A DNA stretch of 64,000 bases from an uncultured Acetobacteraceae bacterium (GCA_943912335.1 CALTUD010000019.1:1-64000); one strand, 5' to 3'. Shown: positions 8,312 to 17,734, counted from the stretch's first letter. The notes: generated by a model from the letters alone, not told the origin. Numbers and translations are program-made.

Positions 8312-9709
8312 ATGTCGAACCCTGGTGACGCCGACGACACCCCGATCCGCTCCACGGAGCAACTCGCCGCCCATCTGGCCGAGGGTGCCAAGCCGCGCGC
8401 AGACTGGCGTATCGGCACCGAACACGAGAAATTCGGCTTCCGCCTGCCGGGCAGCCAGCACGGTCCCGCTCTCGCGCCGCCCCCCTACCAGCCGCACGGA
8501 ATCGAGGCGCTGCTGGAGGGCTTCGCCGCCGATCGCGACGGCTGGGAGCCGATCCGCGACAACGACGCGCTGATCGGCCTCAAGGGGCAGGGGCGCAACA
8601 AGGGCGGTTCGCTCTCCCTCGAGCCGGCCGGCCAGTTCGAGCTGTCCGGCGGTCCGCTCCATTCCCTGCACGAAACAAAGGCCGAGCTGGACGCGCATGT
8701 CGCGGCCCTGCACCCGATCGCGGCCGAACTCGGGCTCGGTTTCGCTCCGCTCGGCTTCCACCCGACCGCGTCTCGGGCCGAGATGCCGTTCATGCCCAAG
8801 AGCCGCTACGGCATCATGCGCCGCTACATGCCGATGGTCGGCTCGCTCGGCCTCGACATGATGCTGCGTACCTGCACCGTGCAGGTGAATCTGGATTACG
8901 GCTCCGAGGCCGACATGGCGCGCAAGCTGCGCGTGTCGCTGGCGCTGCAGCCGATCGCCACCGCCCTCTTTGCCAATTCGCCGTTCGAGGAGGGCCGCCC
9001 GAACGGCTTCCTGTCCACGCGCGCGCGGGTCTGGACCGACACGGACAACGCCCGCTCCGGCATGCCGCCCTTGTTCTTCCGGCCCGATTTCGGTTTTGGC
9101 CCCTATGTCGATTGGGTGCTGGACGTGCCGATGTATTTCGTGGCGCGGGACGGCAAGCTGATCGACGTCGCCGGTGCCTCGTTCCGCGACTGGATGGCGG
9201 GCCGCAATCCCGCCCTGGCCGGCATCCACCCCACCGTGGGCGATTTCGACGATCACCTCACCACCGTCTTCACCGATGTCCGCCTGAAGCGCTTCCTGGA
9301 AATGCGCGGCGCCGATGCCGGGTCTCTGCCCATGATGGTGGCGCAATCCGCCCTGTGGACCGGCCTGCTCTACGACGAGGCGGCGCTGGCCGCCGCCGAT
9401 GCGCTGGTGCGCGAACAGCCCTGGGAGAGCTACGCCGCCCTGCGCGCCGCGGTCCCGGCGCAGGGGTTGGACGCACCGTTCGCCAACAGTATCGCCCGCG
9501 ATCTGGCCGCGCGTGCGGTCGCGATCGCCGCGGACGGTCTGCGCGCGCGCCGGCTCGTGGATGCGGAAGCGCAGGACGAGCGCCGTTTCCTCGACCCGCT
9601 GCTGCCGATCGTCGACGGCGCACCCAATCAGGCCCAGCATTGGCTCGAGCGTTTCCGCGGCGCCTGGAACGGCGACGCCAGCCGCATCTTTGCCGAAGCG
9701 GCGATCTGA
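8312..9709 (+). CDS. gshA: Glutamate-cysteine ligase
   Basis: This 465-residue protein catalyses the first step of glutathione synthesis, joining glutamate and cysteine with ATP. It belongs to the plant/alphaproteobacterial GCS2-type family, shown by DWRIGTEHEKFGF near the N-terminus, the GGSLSLEPAGQFELSG active-site stretch, MPKSRYGIMRRYMP, and VNLDYGSEADMARKLRV. The ATG follows a purine-rich AGGCGGGCAG. No gshB is in the window. Confidence 0.92.
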   Translation: MSNPGDADDTPIRSTEQLAAHLAEGAKPRADWRIGTEHEKFGFRLPGSQHGPALAPPPYQPHGIEALLEGFAADRDGWEPIRDNDALIGLKGQGRNKGGSLSLEPAGQFELSGGPLHSLHETKAELDAHVAALHPIAAELGLGFAPLGFHPTASRAEMPFMPKSRYGIMRRYMPMVGSLGLDMMLRTCTVQVNLDYGSEADMARKLRVSLALQPIATALFANSPFEEGRPNGFLSTRARVWTDTDNARSGMPPLFFRPDFGFGPYVDWVLDVPMYFVARDGKLIDVAGASFRDWMAGRNPALAGIHPTVGDFDDHLTTVFTDVRLKRFLEMRGADAGSLPMMVAQSALWTGLLYDEAALAAADALVREQPWESYAALRAAVPAQGLDAPFANSIARDLAARAVAIAADGLRARRLVDAEAQDERRFLDPLLPIVDGAPNQAQHWLERFRGAWNGDASRIFAEAAI

Positions 9710-9810
9710 TCGGCCGGTATTCCCGTGCGCGACCGCGATCGTTTATTTTTCATCATAAACCGTACGATCCTTGCGATCCTCGGCACGATCACTCAAGACC
9801 GGATCGTTCG

Positions 9811-11772
9811 ATGACGAAACTCAACCGTCGGACTCTTTTCGGCGGAGCGGGGATCGCTGCCGCTTCCTTTCTGGGAGGGCGTGCAGCTGGCGCGAACGAC
9901 GGATCCATGAGCGCAGACGCTGCTTCGGTGTCCTTGCGTGTGCTGGAAACCTCCGACCTGCACATGTTCGTCTACGATTACGATTACTATAATGCCAGGC
10001 AGGACAATTCCGTCGGTCTGGCCAAGGTCGCGACGCTGATCGCCCAGGCCCGTCGCGAGGCGCCCAACAGCCTCCTGTTCGATAATGGCGACATCATCCA
10101 GGGCAATCCGCTCGGCGACTACATGGCGCTGCCCGGACATCTGAACGACCGCGACGGCCACCCGATGTTCCGCGCCATGAACCGGCTCGGCTACGACGGC
10201 GCCACGCTCGGCAACCACGAGTTCAACTACGGACTCGATTTCCTGCATCTGGCAATGAAGACGGCATCGTTCCCCTTCGTCTGCGCCAATGTCAGCCTGC
10301 CGCAGGGCGGCACGCTGCTGCCGCCGACCATGGTGATCGAACGCAACGTCATCGATACGAACGGCAAGTCCCATACGCTGCGCATCGGCCTGATCGGCCT
10401 CGTCACCCCGCAGATCATGGTCTGGGACCGCGCCCATCTGCAGGGCAAGGTCGAGGCCGGCGACATCGTCGAAGCCGCACGCGCCCATGTGCCGGCGCTC
10501 CGCAAGCGCTGCGACCTGCTGATCGCGCTGTGCCATTCCGGCATCGCCGGCGGTGCGCCGGTTTCGGGGGCCGAGAACGCGGCGCTGCATCTGGCCGCCG
10601 TGCCCGGCATCGACGTGATCCTCACCGGACACGCCCATCGCGTGTTCCCCGGCCCGGACTACGCCGGGATCGACGGGGTGGATGCCGCACGCGGCCGTCT
10701 CGGCGGCGTGCCGGCGGTGATGCCGGGCTTCTGGGGCAGCCATCTCGGCGTGGTCGATCTGTCGCTGCAACGAGACGCAAGTGGCCGTTGGTCGGTGCGG
10801 GACGCGCAGGTCGAGGCACGGCCGATCTATCGGCGGGAGGGCCGTCAGGCGATCCCGCTGGTCGTGGACGACCGCATCATTCTGGATGCCGCCCGCCCGG
10901 AACACGAGGCCACGCTCCGCTGGATGGACCAGCCGGTCGGAAACACCACCGTGCCGATCAACACCTTCCTGTCCGTGCTCGGCAACGACGCCGCCTTGTC
11001 CCTGATCAACCAGGCTCAGCTCTGGTATGCCGCCCCGCTGATCGCCGACACGCCCTACGCGAAGCTGCCGCTGCTTTCCGCCGCATCGCCCTTCAAGGCA
11101 GGCGGCGCGGGACCGGACAGTTTCGTCGATATCCCCGCCGGCCCGATGGACATGAAGGATATCGCCAACCTCTACATGTTCGCCAACACGGTCTGCGTCG
11201 TGAAGCTGAACGGCGCCGAACTCCGCGACTGGCTCGAACGCACCTTCAACCTGTTCGCGCAGGTCGATCCGAACAAGAACGTGCCGCAACCGCTTTTGGC
11301 GCCGCAGCCGGCGAGCTATCTGTTCGATACCATCGCCGGGCTGCGCTACGAGGTCGATCTCACTCAGCCGGCCCGCTTCGATCGCGACGGCAAACTGGTC
11401 GCACCGGACGCACATCGCATCAGCGCTCTGTCCCACAACGGTCAGGCGGTGCGGCCGGACGAGGAGTTCCTGGTCGTCACCAACAACTACCGCGCCTCCG
11501 GCGGCGGCGGCTTCGCCGGCACGGGCGGCAACCATGTGGTGCTGAACGCACCCGATCTGGTGCGCGACGTGCTGGTCCGCTTCATCACCCAGGCGCATAC
11601 CGTGTCGCCGAAGCCGGACCCGATCTGGCACCTCAAGCCGTTTTCCAAACCGGTCACGCTCGTCTTCGACGGCAACGCCGAGACTGCCCGCCATCTGGAG
11701 GGCCGCAACGACATCCACCGCCTCGGCGACGGGGAGGGCGGCTACGTCCGCTACGGCCTCACCGTCGCCTGA
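9811..11772 (+). CDS. cpdB: 2',3'-cyclic-nucleotide 2'-phosphodiesterase / 3'-nucleotidase
   Basis: This 653-residue periplasmic enzyme releases phosphate and nucleosides from 2',3'-cyclic and 3'-nucleotides. A Tat-type signal (NRRTLFGGAGIAAASFLGG) opens the protein. Metallophosphoesterase motifs are ETSDLHMF, DNGDIIQGNPLGDY, GNHEFNYGLDF and GHAH (about residue 273). The C-terminal substrate domain has NNYRASGGGGF. The frame runs upstream without stop, but the ATG at 9811 places the signal at the N-terminus. The TonB receptor and GlpQ nearby support a role in phosphorus scavenging. Confidence 0.92.
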   Translation: MTKLNRRTLFGGAGIAAASFLGGRAAGANDGSMSADAASVSLRVLETSDLHMFVYDYDYYNARQDNSVGLAKVATLIAQARREAPNSLLFDNGDIIQGNPLGDYMALPGHLNDRDGHPMFRAMNRLGYDGATLGNHEFNYGLDFLHLAMKTASFPFVCANVSLPQGGTLLPPTMVIERNVIDTNGKSHTLRIGLIGLVTPQIMVWDRAHLQGKVEAGDIVEAARAHVPALRKRCDLLIALCHSGIAGGAPVSGAENAALHLAAVPGIDVILTGHAHRVFPGPDYAGIDGVDAARGRLGGVPAVMPGFWGSHLGVVDLSLQRDASGRWSVRDAQVEARPIYRREGRQAIPLVVDDRIILDAARPEHEATLRWMDQPVGNTTVPINTFLSVLGNDAALSLINQAQLWYAAPLIADTPYAKLPLLSAASPFKAGGAGPDSFVDIPAGPMDMKDIANLYMFANTVCVVKLNGAELRDWLERTFNLFAQVDPNKNVPQPLLAPQPASYLFDTIAGLRYEVDLTQPARFDRDGKLVAPDAHRISALSHNGQAVRPDEEFLVVTNNYRASGGGGFAGTGGNHVVLNAPDLVRDVLVRFITQAHTVSPKPDPIWHLKPFSKPVTLVFDGNAETARHLEGRNDIHRLGDGEGGYVRYGLTVA

Positions 11773-11779
11773 ACCCGCA

Positions 11780-11917
11780 TCAGCGTGTGGACGGCCCGTT
11801 CACCGGGGCGCCCACCGCCTTGTTGGTGGTCTGCATTGCCGCCGTGTCGATATTGCCGACGGCGGCACAGGCCGACAGGCCGAACAGAACGAGGATCGCG
11901 AAAGCGCGCGGCAGCAT
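11780..11917 (-). CDS. Small lipoprotein of 45 residues
   Basis: A short frame encodes a signal peptide ending in a lipobox, LFGLSAC, followed by a 28-residue polar tail with no recognisable domain. GGAG sits seven bases upstream of the ATG. It lies on the minus strand between cpdB and the deaminase gene. The lipobox and ribosome site together make a real gene likely. Function is unknown; it resembles entericidin-sized envelope lipoproteins only in size and build. Confidence 0.6.
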   Translation of the reverse strand: MLPRAFAILVLFGLSACAAVGNIDTAAMQTTNKAVGAPVNGPSTR

Positions 11918-12008
11918 GGCTGATCTCCGAACGAGATAGGGTTCGGAAGCGCAGCGTGCGGGGCGGGCCCGGGTTGCGTCCCGTCGGCGTGCCGGTCCAC
12001 GCTGCCGC

Positions 12009-13370
12009 ATGGCCAAGCCCCGCTCGCTGCTGCTGAAGCGTCCCGATCTCCTGCTCACCATGGACGATGAACGCCGCGAACTGCCCGGCGCCTCCGTCCG
12101 GGTGGAAGGGAACCAGATCGTCGCGATCGGACGGGCGGCGGAAGGCCCGGCCGACCGCGTGATCGATCTTTCCGGCCATATCCTCCTGCCGGGACTGGTG
12201 AACACCCATCACCACATGTTCCAGAGCCTCACCCGCGCGGTGCCGGCGGCGCAGAACCGGTCGCTGTTCGGCTGGCTGCGCGCGCTCTACCCGATCTGGA
12301 GCCGCCTCTCCCCGGAGATGATCCGCGTCTCCACACGGATGGCGATGGCCGAGCTGATGTTGTCCGGCTGCACCACCAGCAGCGACCATCTGTATCTGTT
12401 CCCCAACGGCATCAGCCTCGACGATCAGATGGACGCCGCAGAGGCGACCGGCATGCGCTTCCACGCCGCACGCGGCGCCATGAGCGTGGGCGAATCGCAG
12501 GGCGGCCTCCCGCCGGATTCGCTCGTGGAGACCGAGGACGCGATCCTGCGCGACACGCAGCGCATGATCGAGCGCTGGCACGATCCGCGCCGCTTCTCCA
12601 TGCGCCGCGTGGTGGTCGCGCCCTGCTCGCCGTTTTCCGTCAGCCGCGACCTGATGCGTGAATCCGCGTCCCTGGCCCGCGTCACCGGGACCACCCTGCA
12701 CACCCATCTGGCGGAAGACGCCGCAGACATCGCCTACAGCCGGGAACGCTTCAACAGAACGCCGGCCGAATATGCAGAGGATCTCGGCTGGCTCGGCGAC
12801 GATGTGTGGCATGCCCATTGTGTGCGGCTGGACGATGCCGGAATCGCCCGTTTCGCCGCGACTGGAACGAGAATCGCCCACTGCCCCTGCTCCAACATGC
12901 GCCTCGGCTCCGGCATCGCGCCGATCCGGCGCATGCTCGCTTCGGGCGTTCCGGTCGGGCTCGGCGTCGATGGTTCGGCCTCCAACGACGGGGCGCACAT
13001 GCTGGGCGAGGCGCGTCAGGCCATGCTGCTGCAACGCGTTCTGCATGAGGGCCCGGAACCGCTGATGGAAGCGCGCACGATTCTGGAGATGGCGACGCGC
13101 GGCGGCGCACGGGTGCTCGGCCGTGACGATATCGGCGTGGTCGCGACCGGCATGGCGGCCGATCTGGTCGCCTTCGATCTGCGCGCGCCGGGATACGCCG
13201 GCGCTCTGCACGATCCCGTCGCGGCGCTGCTGTTCTGCGCGCCGGAGCGCGTGTCGCTTTGCGTCGTCAACGGACACATCACCGTCCTGGACGGCGCTCT
13301 TCTTTCCCTGGATCTCGGACGTCTCATCGATCAGCACAACGCACTCAGCCGAACGCTTCTGGCCGGCTGA
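12009..13370 (+). CDS. 8-oxoguanine deaminase (amidohydrolase family)
   Basis: This 453-residue metal-dependent hydrolase resembles 8-oxoguanine deaminase and hydroxydechloroatrazine ethylaminohydrolase. Metal and catalytic motifs are LPGLVNTHHHMFQ (about residues 58-70), THLAEDAAD (about 233), WHAHCVRLDD (about 262) and GLGVDGSASNDG (about 317). The substrate is inferred: the VDGSASND region and the cpdB neighbour favour purine salvage, but related s-triazine or cytosine-type deaminases cannot be excluded. No strong Shine-Dalgarno sequence is seen before the ATG. Confidence 0.82.
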   Translation: MAKPRSLLLKRPDLLLTMDDERRELPGASVRVEGNQIVAIGRAAEGPADRVIDLSGHILLPGLVNTHHHMFQSLTRAVPAAQNRSLFGWLRALYPIWSRLSPEMIRVSTRMAMAELMLSGCTTSSDHLYLFPNGISLDDQMDAAEATGMRFHAARGAMSVGESQGGLPPDSLVETEDAILRDTQRMIERWHDPRRFSMRRVVVAPCSPFSVSRDLMRESASLARVTGTTLHTHLAEDAADIAYSRERFNRTPAEYAEDLGWLGDDVWHAHCVRLDDAGIARFAATGTRIAHCPCSNMRLGSGIAPIRRMLASGVPVGLGVDGSASNDGAHMLGEARQAMLLQRVLHEGPEPLMEARTILEMATRGGARVLGRDDIGVVATGMAADLVAFDLRAPGYAGALHDPVAALLFCAPERVSLCVVNGHITVLDGALLSLDLGRLIDQHNALSRTLLAG

Positions 13371-13391
13371 ACATTCGTTCACGGCGGTTTC

Positions 13392-13409
13392 GTGACGGCT
13401 GCGTGACCA
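13392..13409. promoter_or_regulatory. Possible Pho box
   Basis: GTGACGG and GTGACCA start 11 bases apart, giving the 7-4-7 repeat spacing of PhoB sites. Read on the other strand they approximate the CTGTCAC-like half-sites. It lies about 90 bases before a TonB receptor/GlpQ operon. The match is partial (about 5 of 7 and 4 of 7). Confidence 0.35.
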
Positions 13410-13497
13410 TTCCGTTGCAAAATCGATTTGCCGTTGCTCGTGCGGCGGCGGGACTTTAGCTCACACGCCTGTCATCGCCCGACAGGATATAACAACC

Positions 13498-15855
13498 GTG
13501 TTGTCCCGTTTCCTGCTTTCCTCCAGCGCTCTCTGCGCCACGCTGTCCTTGCTGCTGCCGATGGGACACGCCCAGGCGCAGACGACGCAGTCCAACGCCG
13601 CCAGAACGGCCAAGGACAATGAAACGGTGATGGTCGTCGCCAAGCATTCCGCGCGTTCTGCGGTGTCGCTGAGCGGCCGAGAAATCCAGAAGATCCTGCC
13701 AGGCATCAATCCGCTGAAGGCGCTTCAGACTCTTCCAGGCGTGGTCTACGAGACCTCGGACCCGTGGGGAAACAACGAACAGAACATCACCCTGTTCATC
13801 CACGGATTCAACGCGCAGCAGCTCGGCTACACGCTGGACGGCGTTCCGCTCGGCGACCAGAATTACGGCAACTTCAACGGTCTCTCGCCGCAGCGCGCCG
13901 TGATCAGCGAGGACGTGTCGCGGGTGACGCTGTCGTCGGGCGCGGGCGATCTCGCCACCGCGTCCACCAGCAATCTCGGCGGCACCATCGACACCTTCAC
14001 CTCCGATCCGAAGAAGACATTCGGCGGACAGGTCGCGCAGACCTTCGGCTCCTATGACACCTACCGCACCTTCGCGCGTGTCGACACCGGTCTGTTCGGT
14101 AACGGCAATGCTGCCTATGTCGCGTTCGCCAGACAGGATGCGCGCGCCTGGGACTTCAACGGTCAGCAGGGCGGCTATCAAGTCAACGGCAAGTTCGTGC
14201 ACGAGGATTCGCGCGACAAGCTCACGTTCTATTTCGACTACTCAACCAAGATCGAGCCGAACGAAGACTCCACCAGCCACATCGCCGGCGAAACCAGCGC
14301 GCCCTACACGCGCCCGTTCTTCTACCCCGACTTCAACAGCGCGCTGAACTACCTCAGCGCCACCGGCGCCACGCCGAAATCCGCGGGCGCCAACTACAGG
14401 AACTACTACAGCGACGCCCAGCGCGAGGATGCGCTCGCCTACGCCAAGCTCGATCACCACTTCACCGATAATCTGGTGTGGTCGAACCAGTTCTACTACC
14501 ACCACGACAACGGCGTCGGCGTCGTCGCCGGCCCGATCAGCGCGGCCGGCCTTCCGGCCCTTTTCAACGTGTATTTCCCCGGCCAGAACCTGAAGCAGAT
14601 CTTCGGCAATTCCGGTTACGCCACGCGCACCACCGAATATCTCATCAACCGCGGCGGCTATATCGGCGCACTGGACTGGACCCTCGGGCGGCACACGTTG
14701 GAAGCCGGGCTCTGGATCGAGCGCAATAGCTCGTCCGCGATCCGCCGCTGGTATCCGCTGTTCGCGAACGATCCGTCCACGCCCTATCAGCGTCCCGACG
14801 GCTCTCTGATCACGCAGTATTACAGCCAGGTCGCCGATACGGTCGTGCAGACCCATATCCAGGACGACTGGCGCATCCTGCCGACGCTGCAGTTGCAGGC
14901 GGGCTTCAAGAGCAGCCTGCAATATGCGAGCGGACAGGTTCCGGTTCAGCCGAAGCTCGGTTCGCTGGTCGGTTCCACCGGCATGCCGGTCGGCAACATC
15001 GACACCGAGATGGCGTTCCTGCCCGATTTCGGCGCGGTCTGGGACATCACCCATCACGAGCAGCTCTTCGCCAACATCCAGAAGAACGTGCGCCAGTATC
15101 AGGTCTATGGCGGCGGCGGTGCGTCGCCCTTCAGCGTCGGCAGCCAGGGCGCGTTCGATCTCTTGAAGCGGACCGGCAAGCCGGAAACCTCCTGGACCTA
15201 CGAAATCGGTCTGCGCGAGCACCGCGACCTGCATTTCGGTCCGTTGACCGGCATCCAGGGCCAGGCCAGCTATTACCACGTCGATTTCTCCAACCGGCTG
15301 CTCAGCATCAGCCCGACGCCGGTGATCACCTCCATCATCGGCGGCGCCGCGATCCTGGAGAACGTCGGCAGCGTCACGACGGATGGTGCGGACGTCGCCG
15401 CCACCCTGCTGTTCGGCCCGCATTTCTCGATCTACGACGCGATTTCGTACAACAAATCCGTCTACAACGATAACTACCAGTCCGGCTCCAGCACCGTTCT
15501 GACGTCGGGCAAGAACGTGCCCGGCACGCCCGCCTGGTTGAACAAGAGCGTGATCGCCGCCAATTACGGTCCGTTCGATGCGCAACTCAGCGGCGACTAT
15601 GTCGGCAAGCGCTATGCCACCTACACCAACGATCTGTCGGTGAAGAGCTACTTCCAGCTCAACCTCGAGGCGGGATACCGCATTCCGCTTCCGGCGCGCG
15701 CCTACCTCAAGGACATCTACATCCAGGGCAACATCACCAATCTGAACAACCAGAAAGGTGTGTCCACGGTCGTTGTCGGCGCCGCTTCCGGGACCTACAA
15801 CACCTTCCCGATCCCGCCGCGCATGTATTTCGTCACCCTGTCCACCCATTTCTGA
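13498..15855 (+). CDS. TonB-dependent outer-membrane receptor
   Basis: This 785-residue protein starts at GTG, with AGGAT upstream. A signal peptide ends near MGHAQAQ. A plug domain follows (GREIQKILPGINPLKAL, LPGV, HGFNAQQLGYTLDGVPLG) and then a long beta barrel ending in an aromatic residue (YFVTLSTHF). There is no STN signalling domain, so it is a transport-only receptor. Only three bases separate it from glpQ, which suggests uptake of a phosphorus-containing ligand, though the ligand is unproven. Confidence 0.9.
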   Translation: MLSRFLLSSSALCATLSLLLPMGHAQAQTTQSNAARTAKDNETVMVVAKHSARSAVSLSGREIQKILPGINPLKALQTLPGVVYETSDPWGNNEQNITLFIHGFNAQQLGYTLDGVPLGDQNYGNFNGLSPQRAVISEDVSRVTLSSGAGDLATASTSNLGGTIDTFTSDPKKTFGGQVAQTFGSYDTYRTFARVDTGLFGNGNAAYVAFARQDARAWDFNGQQGGYQVNGKFVHEDSRDKLTFYFDYSTKIEPNEDSTSHIAGETSAPYTRPFFYPDFNSALNYLSATGATPKSAGANYRNYYSDAQREDALAYAKLDHHFTDNLVWSNQFYYHHDNGVGVVAGPISAAGLPALFNVYFPGQNLKQIFGNSGYATRTTEYLINRGGYIGALDWTLGRHTLEAGLWIERNSSSAIRRWYPLFANDPSTPYQRPDGSLITQYYSQVADTVVQTHIQDDWRILPTLQLQAGFKSSLQYASGQVPVQPKLGSLVGSTGMPVGNIDTEMAFLPDFGAVWDITHHEQLFANIQKNVRQYQVYGGGGASPFSVGSQGAFDLLKRTGKPETSWTYEIGLREHRDLHFGPLTGIQGQASYYHVDFSNRLLSISPTPVITSIIGGAAILENVGSVTTDGADVAATLLFGPHFSIYDAISYNKSVYNDNYQSGSSTVLTSGKNVPGTPAWLNKSVIAANYGPFDAQLSGDYVGKRYATYTNDLSVKSYFQLNLEAGYRIPLPARAYLKDIYIQGNITNLNNQKGVSTVVVGAASGTYNTFPIPPRMYFVTLSTHF

Positions 15856-15858
15856 GAG

Positions 15859-16998
15859 ATGAATGCGATGATGTCCTCGTCCAGACGTGCGCTTCTGGCC
15901 GGGGGCGTCTCGTTCGCCGCCGGTCTTGCTTCGGTTCGCGCCTCGCATGCGGCGGAACCGGACGCGACACCGTCCCTGGCGCCCAAGGTGCTGGTGATCG
16001 GCCATCGCGGTGCCTGCGCGCTGCGCCCCGAACACACACTTGCTTCCTATGCGCTGGCGATCGAAGACGGCGCCGATTTCGTCGAACCGGATCTGGTGCC
16101 GACCAAGGACGGCGTGCTCGTCGCGCGGCATGAAAGCAACATTGCCGAGACCACCGACGTCGCGGAGCGTCCTGAATTCGCCTCGCGCCGCACCACGCGC
16201 ACCATCGACGGCGTCACCGAAACCGGCTGGTTCACCATCGACTTCACGCTGGCCGAACTGAAGACGCTTTGGTGCCGCGAGCGCCTGCCGAAATTGCGGC
16301 CGCAGAACACGCGCTACAACGACCAGTTCCAGATTGTCACCTTCGAGGAGATGATGGATTTCGTCGCGGCCGAGTCCGCCGCGCGCGGCCGTCCGATCGG
16401 CCTGATCCCGGAACTCAAATCCACTCCGTTCTTCCGCAGCGTCGGCCTGCCCACGGAAGACTTTTTCCTGCGTACGATGGAGCGCCACCGCACCGCCTTC
16501 GACGGCCCGCTGGAAATCCAGTGCTTCTACGGCGACAGCCTGCGCATCCTGCGCCAAAACCTCGGCCGCGCGCACAAGAACATCCGTCTGATGCAGCTCA
16601 TGGATCAGCCCGGCGGACATTTCTTGTCCGGTCCCGGCAATGCCCGGTTCACCAGCTGGGCCGACATGATGGGTCCGCGTGGCCTTGTTGAAGTTGCCAC
16701 CTACGCTGACGTCATCGGTCCCAACAAGGACGCGATCATCCCGCTCACCGCCGACAAACGCCTGGGAACCCCGACCGCACTGGTCCGCGACGCCCATGCG
16801 GCCGGCCTACTGGTTCACCCGTTCACCTTCCGCCCGGAGAACCACTTCCTGCCTACGGATTGCCGCAACGGCGCAGGCGATGGCGCGCGCAATCCTGAAG
16901 GTTCGATCAAGGAAATCCGCGCCCATATCCATGCCGGGATCGACGGCTTCTTCACCGACGATCCAGCCATTGGCCGTAAAGCGGTGGATCGGATCTAA
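15859..16998 (+). CDS. glpQ: Glycerophosphodiester phosphodiesterase
   Basis: This 379-residue exported enzyme hydrolyses glycerophosphodiesters to glycerol 3-phosphate and alcohol. A Tat-like signal (SSRRALLAGGVSFAAG) leads. Active-site motifs are IGHRGACALRPEHT (about residue 47) and FVEPDLVPTKDG with the metal-binding Glu and Asp. The C-terminal GIDGFFTDDPA is typical of GDPD proteins. It is translated from just after the TonB receptor stop and probably processes the same substrate class in the periplasm. Confidence 0.92.
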   Translation: MNAMMSSSRRALLAGGVSFAAGLASVRASHAAEPDATPSLAPKVLVIGHRGACALRPEHTLASYALAIEDGADFVEPDLVPTKDGVLVARHESNIAETTDVAERPEFASRRTTRTIDGVTETGWFTIDFTLAELKTLWCRERLPKLRPQNTRYNDQFQIVTFEEMMDFVAAESAARGRPIGLIPELKSTPFFRSVGLPTEDFFLRTMERHRTAFDGPLEIQCFYGDSLRILRQNLGRAHKNIRLMQLMDQPGGHFLSGPGNARFTSWADMMGPRGLVEVATYADVIGPNKDAIIPLTADKRLGTPTALVRDAHAAGLLVHPFTFRPENHFLPTDCRNGAGDGARNPEGSIKEIRAHIHAGIDGFFTDDPAIGRKAVDRI

Positions 16999-17205
16999 GG
17001 TCTGTCACAAAGAACCTGTTTCTCTAAGAACGAAGAAGCAGGAAGAATTCTGTCCGTTTGAGTGCGGTGGCAGCAGCGCGCGTCTCTCAACGGATGGACG
17101 GCGACCTTATCGCCCCGTGCTCCATGGGAAATACCCACTGGGATGATACAGAAAGGTCCGTTCCGGAGATACCGAAAGCTGTCGTCTATTAGCGGCGAAG
17201 CTTTG

Positions 17206-17269
17206 CCTCCCTGACCCGGCAACCTAAGATGCCGACGGGTTTCGGTGTCCATCTGCCACCGGTGGGAGG
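17206..17269 (+). promoter_or_regulatory. Leader that could fold over a Shine-Dalgarno sequence
   Basis: CCTCCC (17206-17211) is an exact complement of the GGGAGG ribosome site (17264-17269) before a small membrane-protein gene. Between them a bulged hairpin forms from ACC+CGGCA (17214-17221) and TGCCG+GGT (17230-17240) with loop ACCTAAGA, and the palindrome CCACCGGTGG (17256-17265) overlaps the site. It does not match a riboswitch class known to me. Confidence 0.35.
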
Positions 17270-17277
17270 AATGGCGC

Positions 17278-17442
17278 GTGCTGGACGGGCTTTTCGATAT
17301 CGTTGCCGGGCAGTCGACCATCGAGTTCATTGTGAAACGCTTAAGGAATCGACCTGATCGTCTTTTGCGATGGATCGGCTGGCTTGTTTCTGTGCTCGTC
17401 GCGCTGCTTTTTCTTGCCACGCTGGCGTTCGGTTTCGCCTAG
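17278..17442 (+). CDS. Small single-span membrane protein
   Basis: This 54-residue frame starts at GTG eight bases after GGGAGG. A basic stretch (VKRLRNRPDRLLRWIG) precedes one hydrophobic segment (LVSVLVALLFLATLAFGFA), giving an N-in or positive-inside single helix. No family is recognised. The strong ribosome site and the clean membrane segment support it; the short length argues for caution. Confidence 0.5.
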   Translation: MLDGLFDIVAGQSTIEFIVKRLRNRPDRLLRWIGWLVSVLVALLFLATLAFGFA

Positions 17443-17551
17443 TCTGGCGCTGCTGATTTCCGATCCATTGTCGCGCATGGCGATGCGGGCGCCATGGTGA
17501 GGGCGCTCCGCATCTGTCAGTGGGTAAGGCCGTCCTTCCCGGCCAGAAGTC

Positions 17552-17734
17552 TTACGGGCCGCCGGCGCCGCGGAACAACAGGATCACGACGACCACGATC
17601 AGAATGATCGGAAGAAGTCCGAGCCCGTTGAAACCGCGGCCGCCCGAGCGCGAACCGCCGTACCAGCCGGACCTGAACCCGTATCCGCCGCCGCCCAGGG
17701 CGAGGATCAACAGGATGATAAGTAGAAGAGTCAT
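17552..17734 (-). CDS. Small glycine-rich hydrophobic membrane protein
   Basis: This 60-residue protein has two hydrophobic helices (LLLIILLILAL and LLPIILIVVVVILLF) around a Gly/Arg/Tyr-rich link with repeated GG. The layout recalls the DUF3309 family of small alphaproteobacterial proteins. GGAGA lies seven bases upstream of the ATG. Function is unknown. It is divergent from the next gene on the plus strand. Confidence 0.65.
   Translation of the reverse strand: MTLLLIILLILALGGGGYGFRSGWYGGSRSGGRGFNGLGLLPIILIVVVVILLFRGAGGP

Noticed and set aside
13368..13381. TGAACATTCGTTCA as a possible LexA site
   Set aside because: The spacing between GAAC and GTTC is four bases and the halves are inverted, whereas the alphaproteobacterial operator is a direct GTTC-N7-GTTC.
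14242..16797. An 851-codon minus-strand frame over the TonB receptor and glpQ
   Set aside because: Both sense genes are clear family members; the antisense product has no recognisable domain.
16995..17420. A 141-codon minus-strand frame downstream of glpQ
   Set aside because: It lacks a ribosome site and any protein-like motif, and it overlaps the leader and small membrane gene on the other strand.
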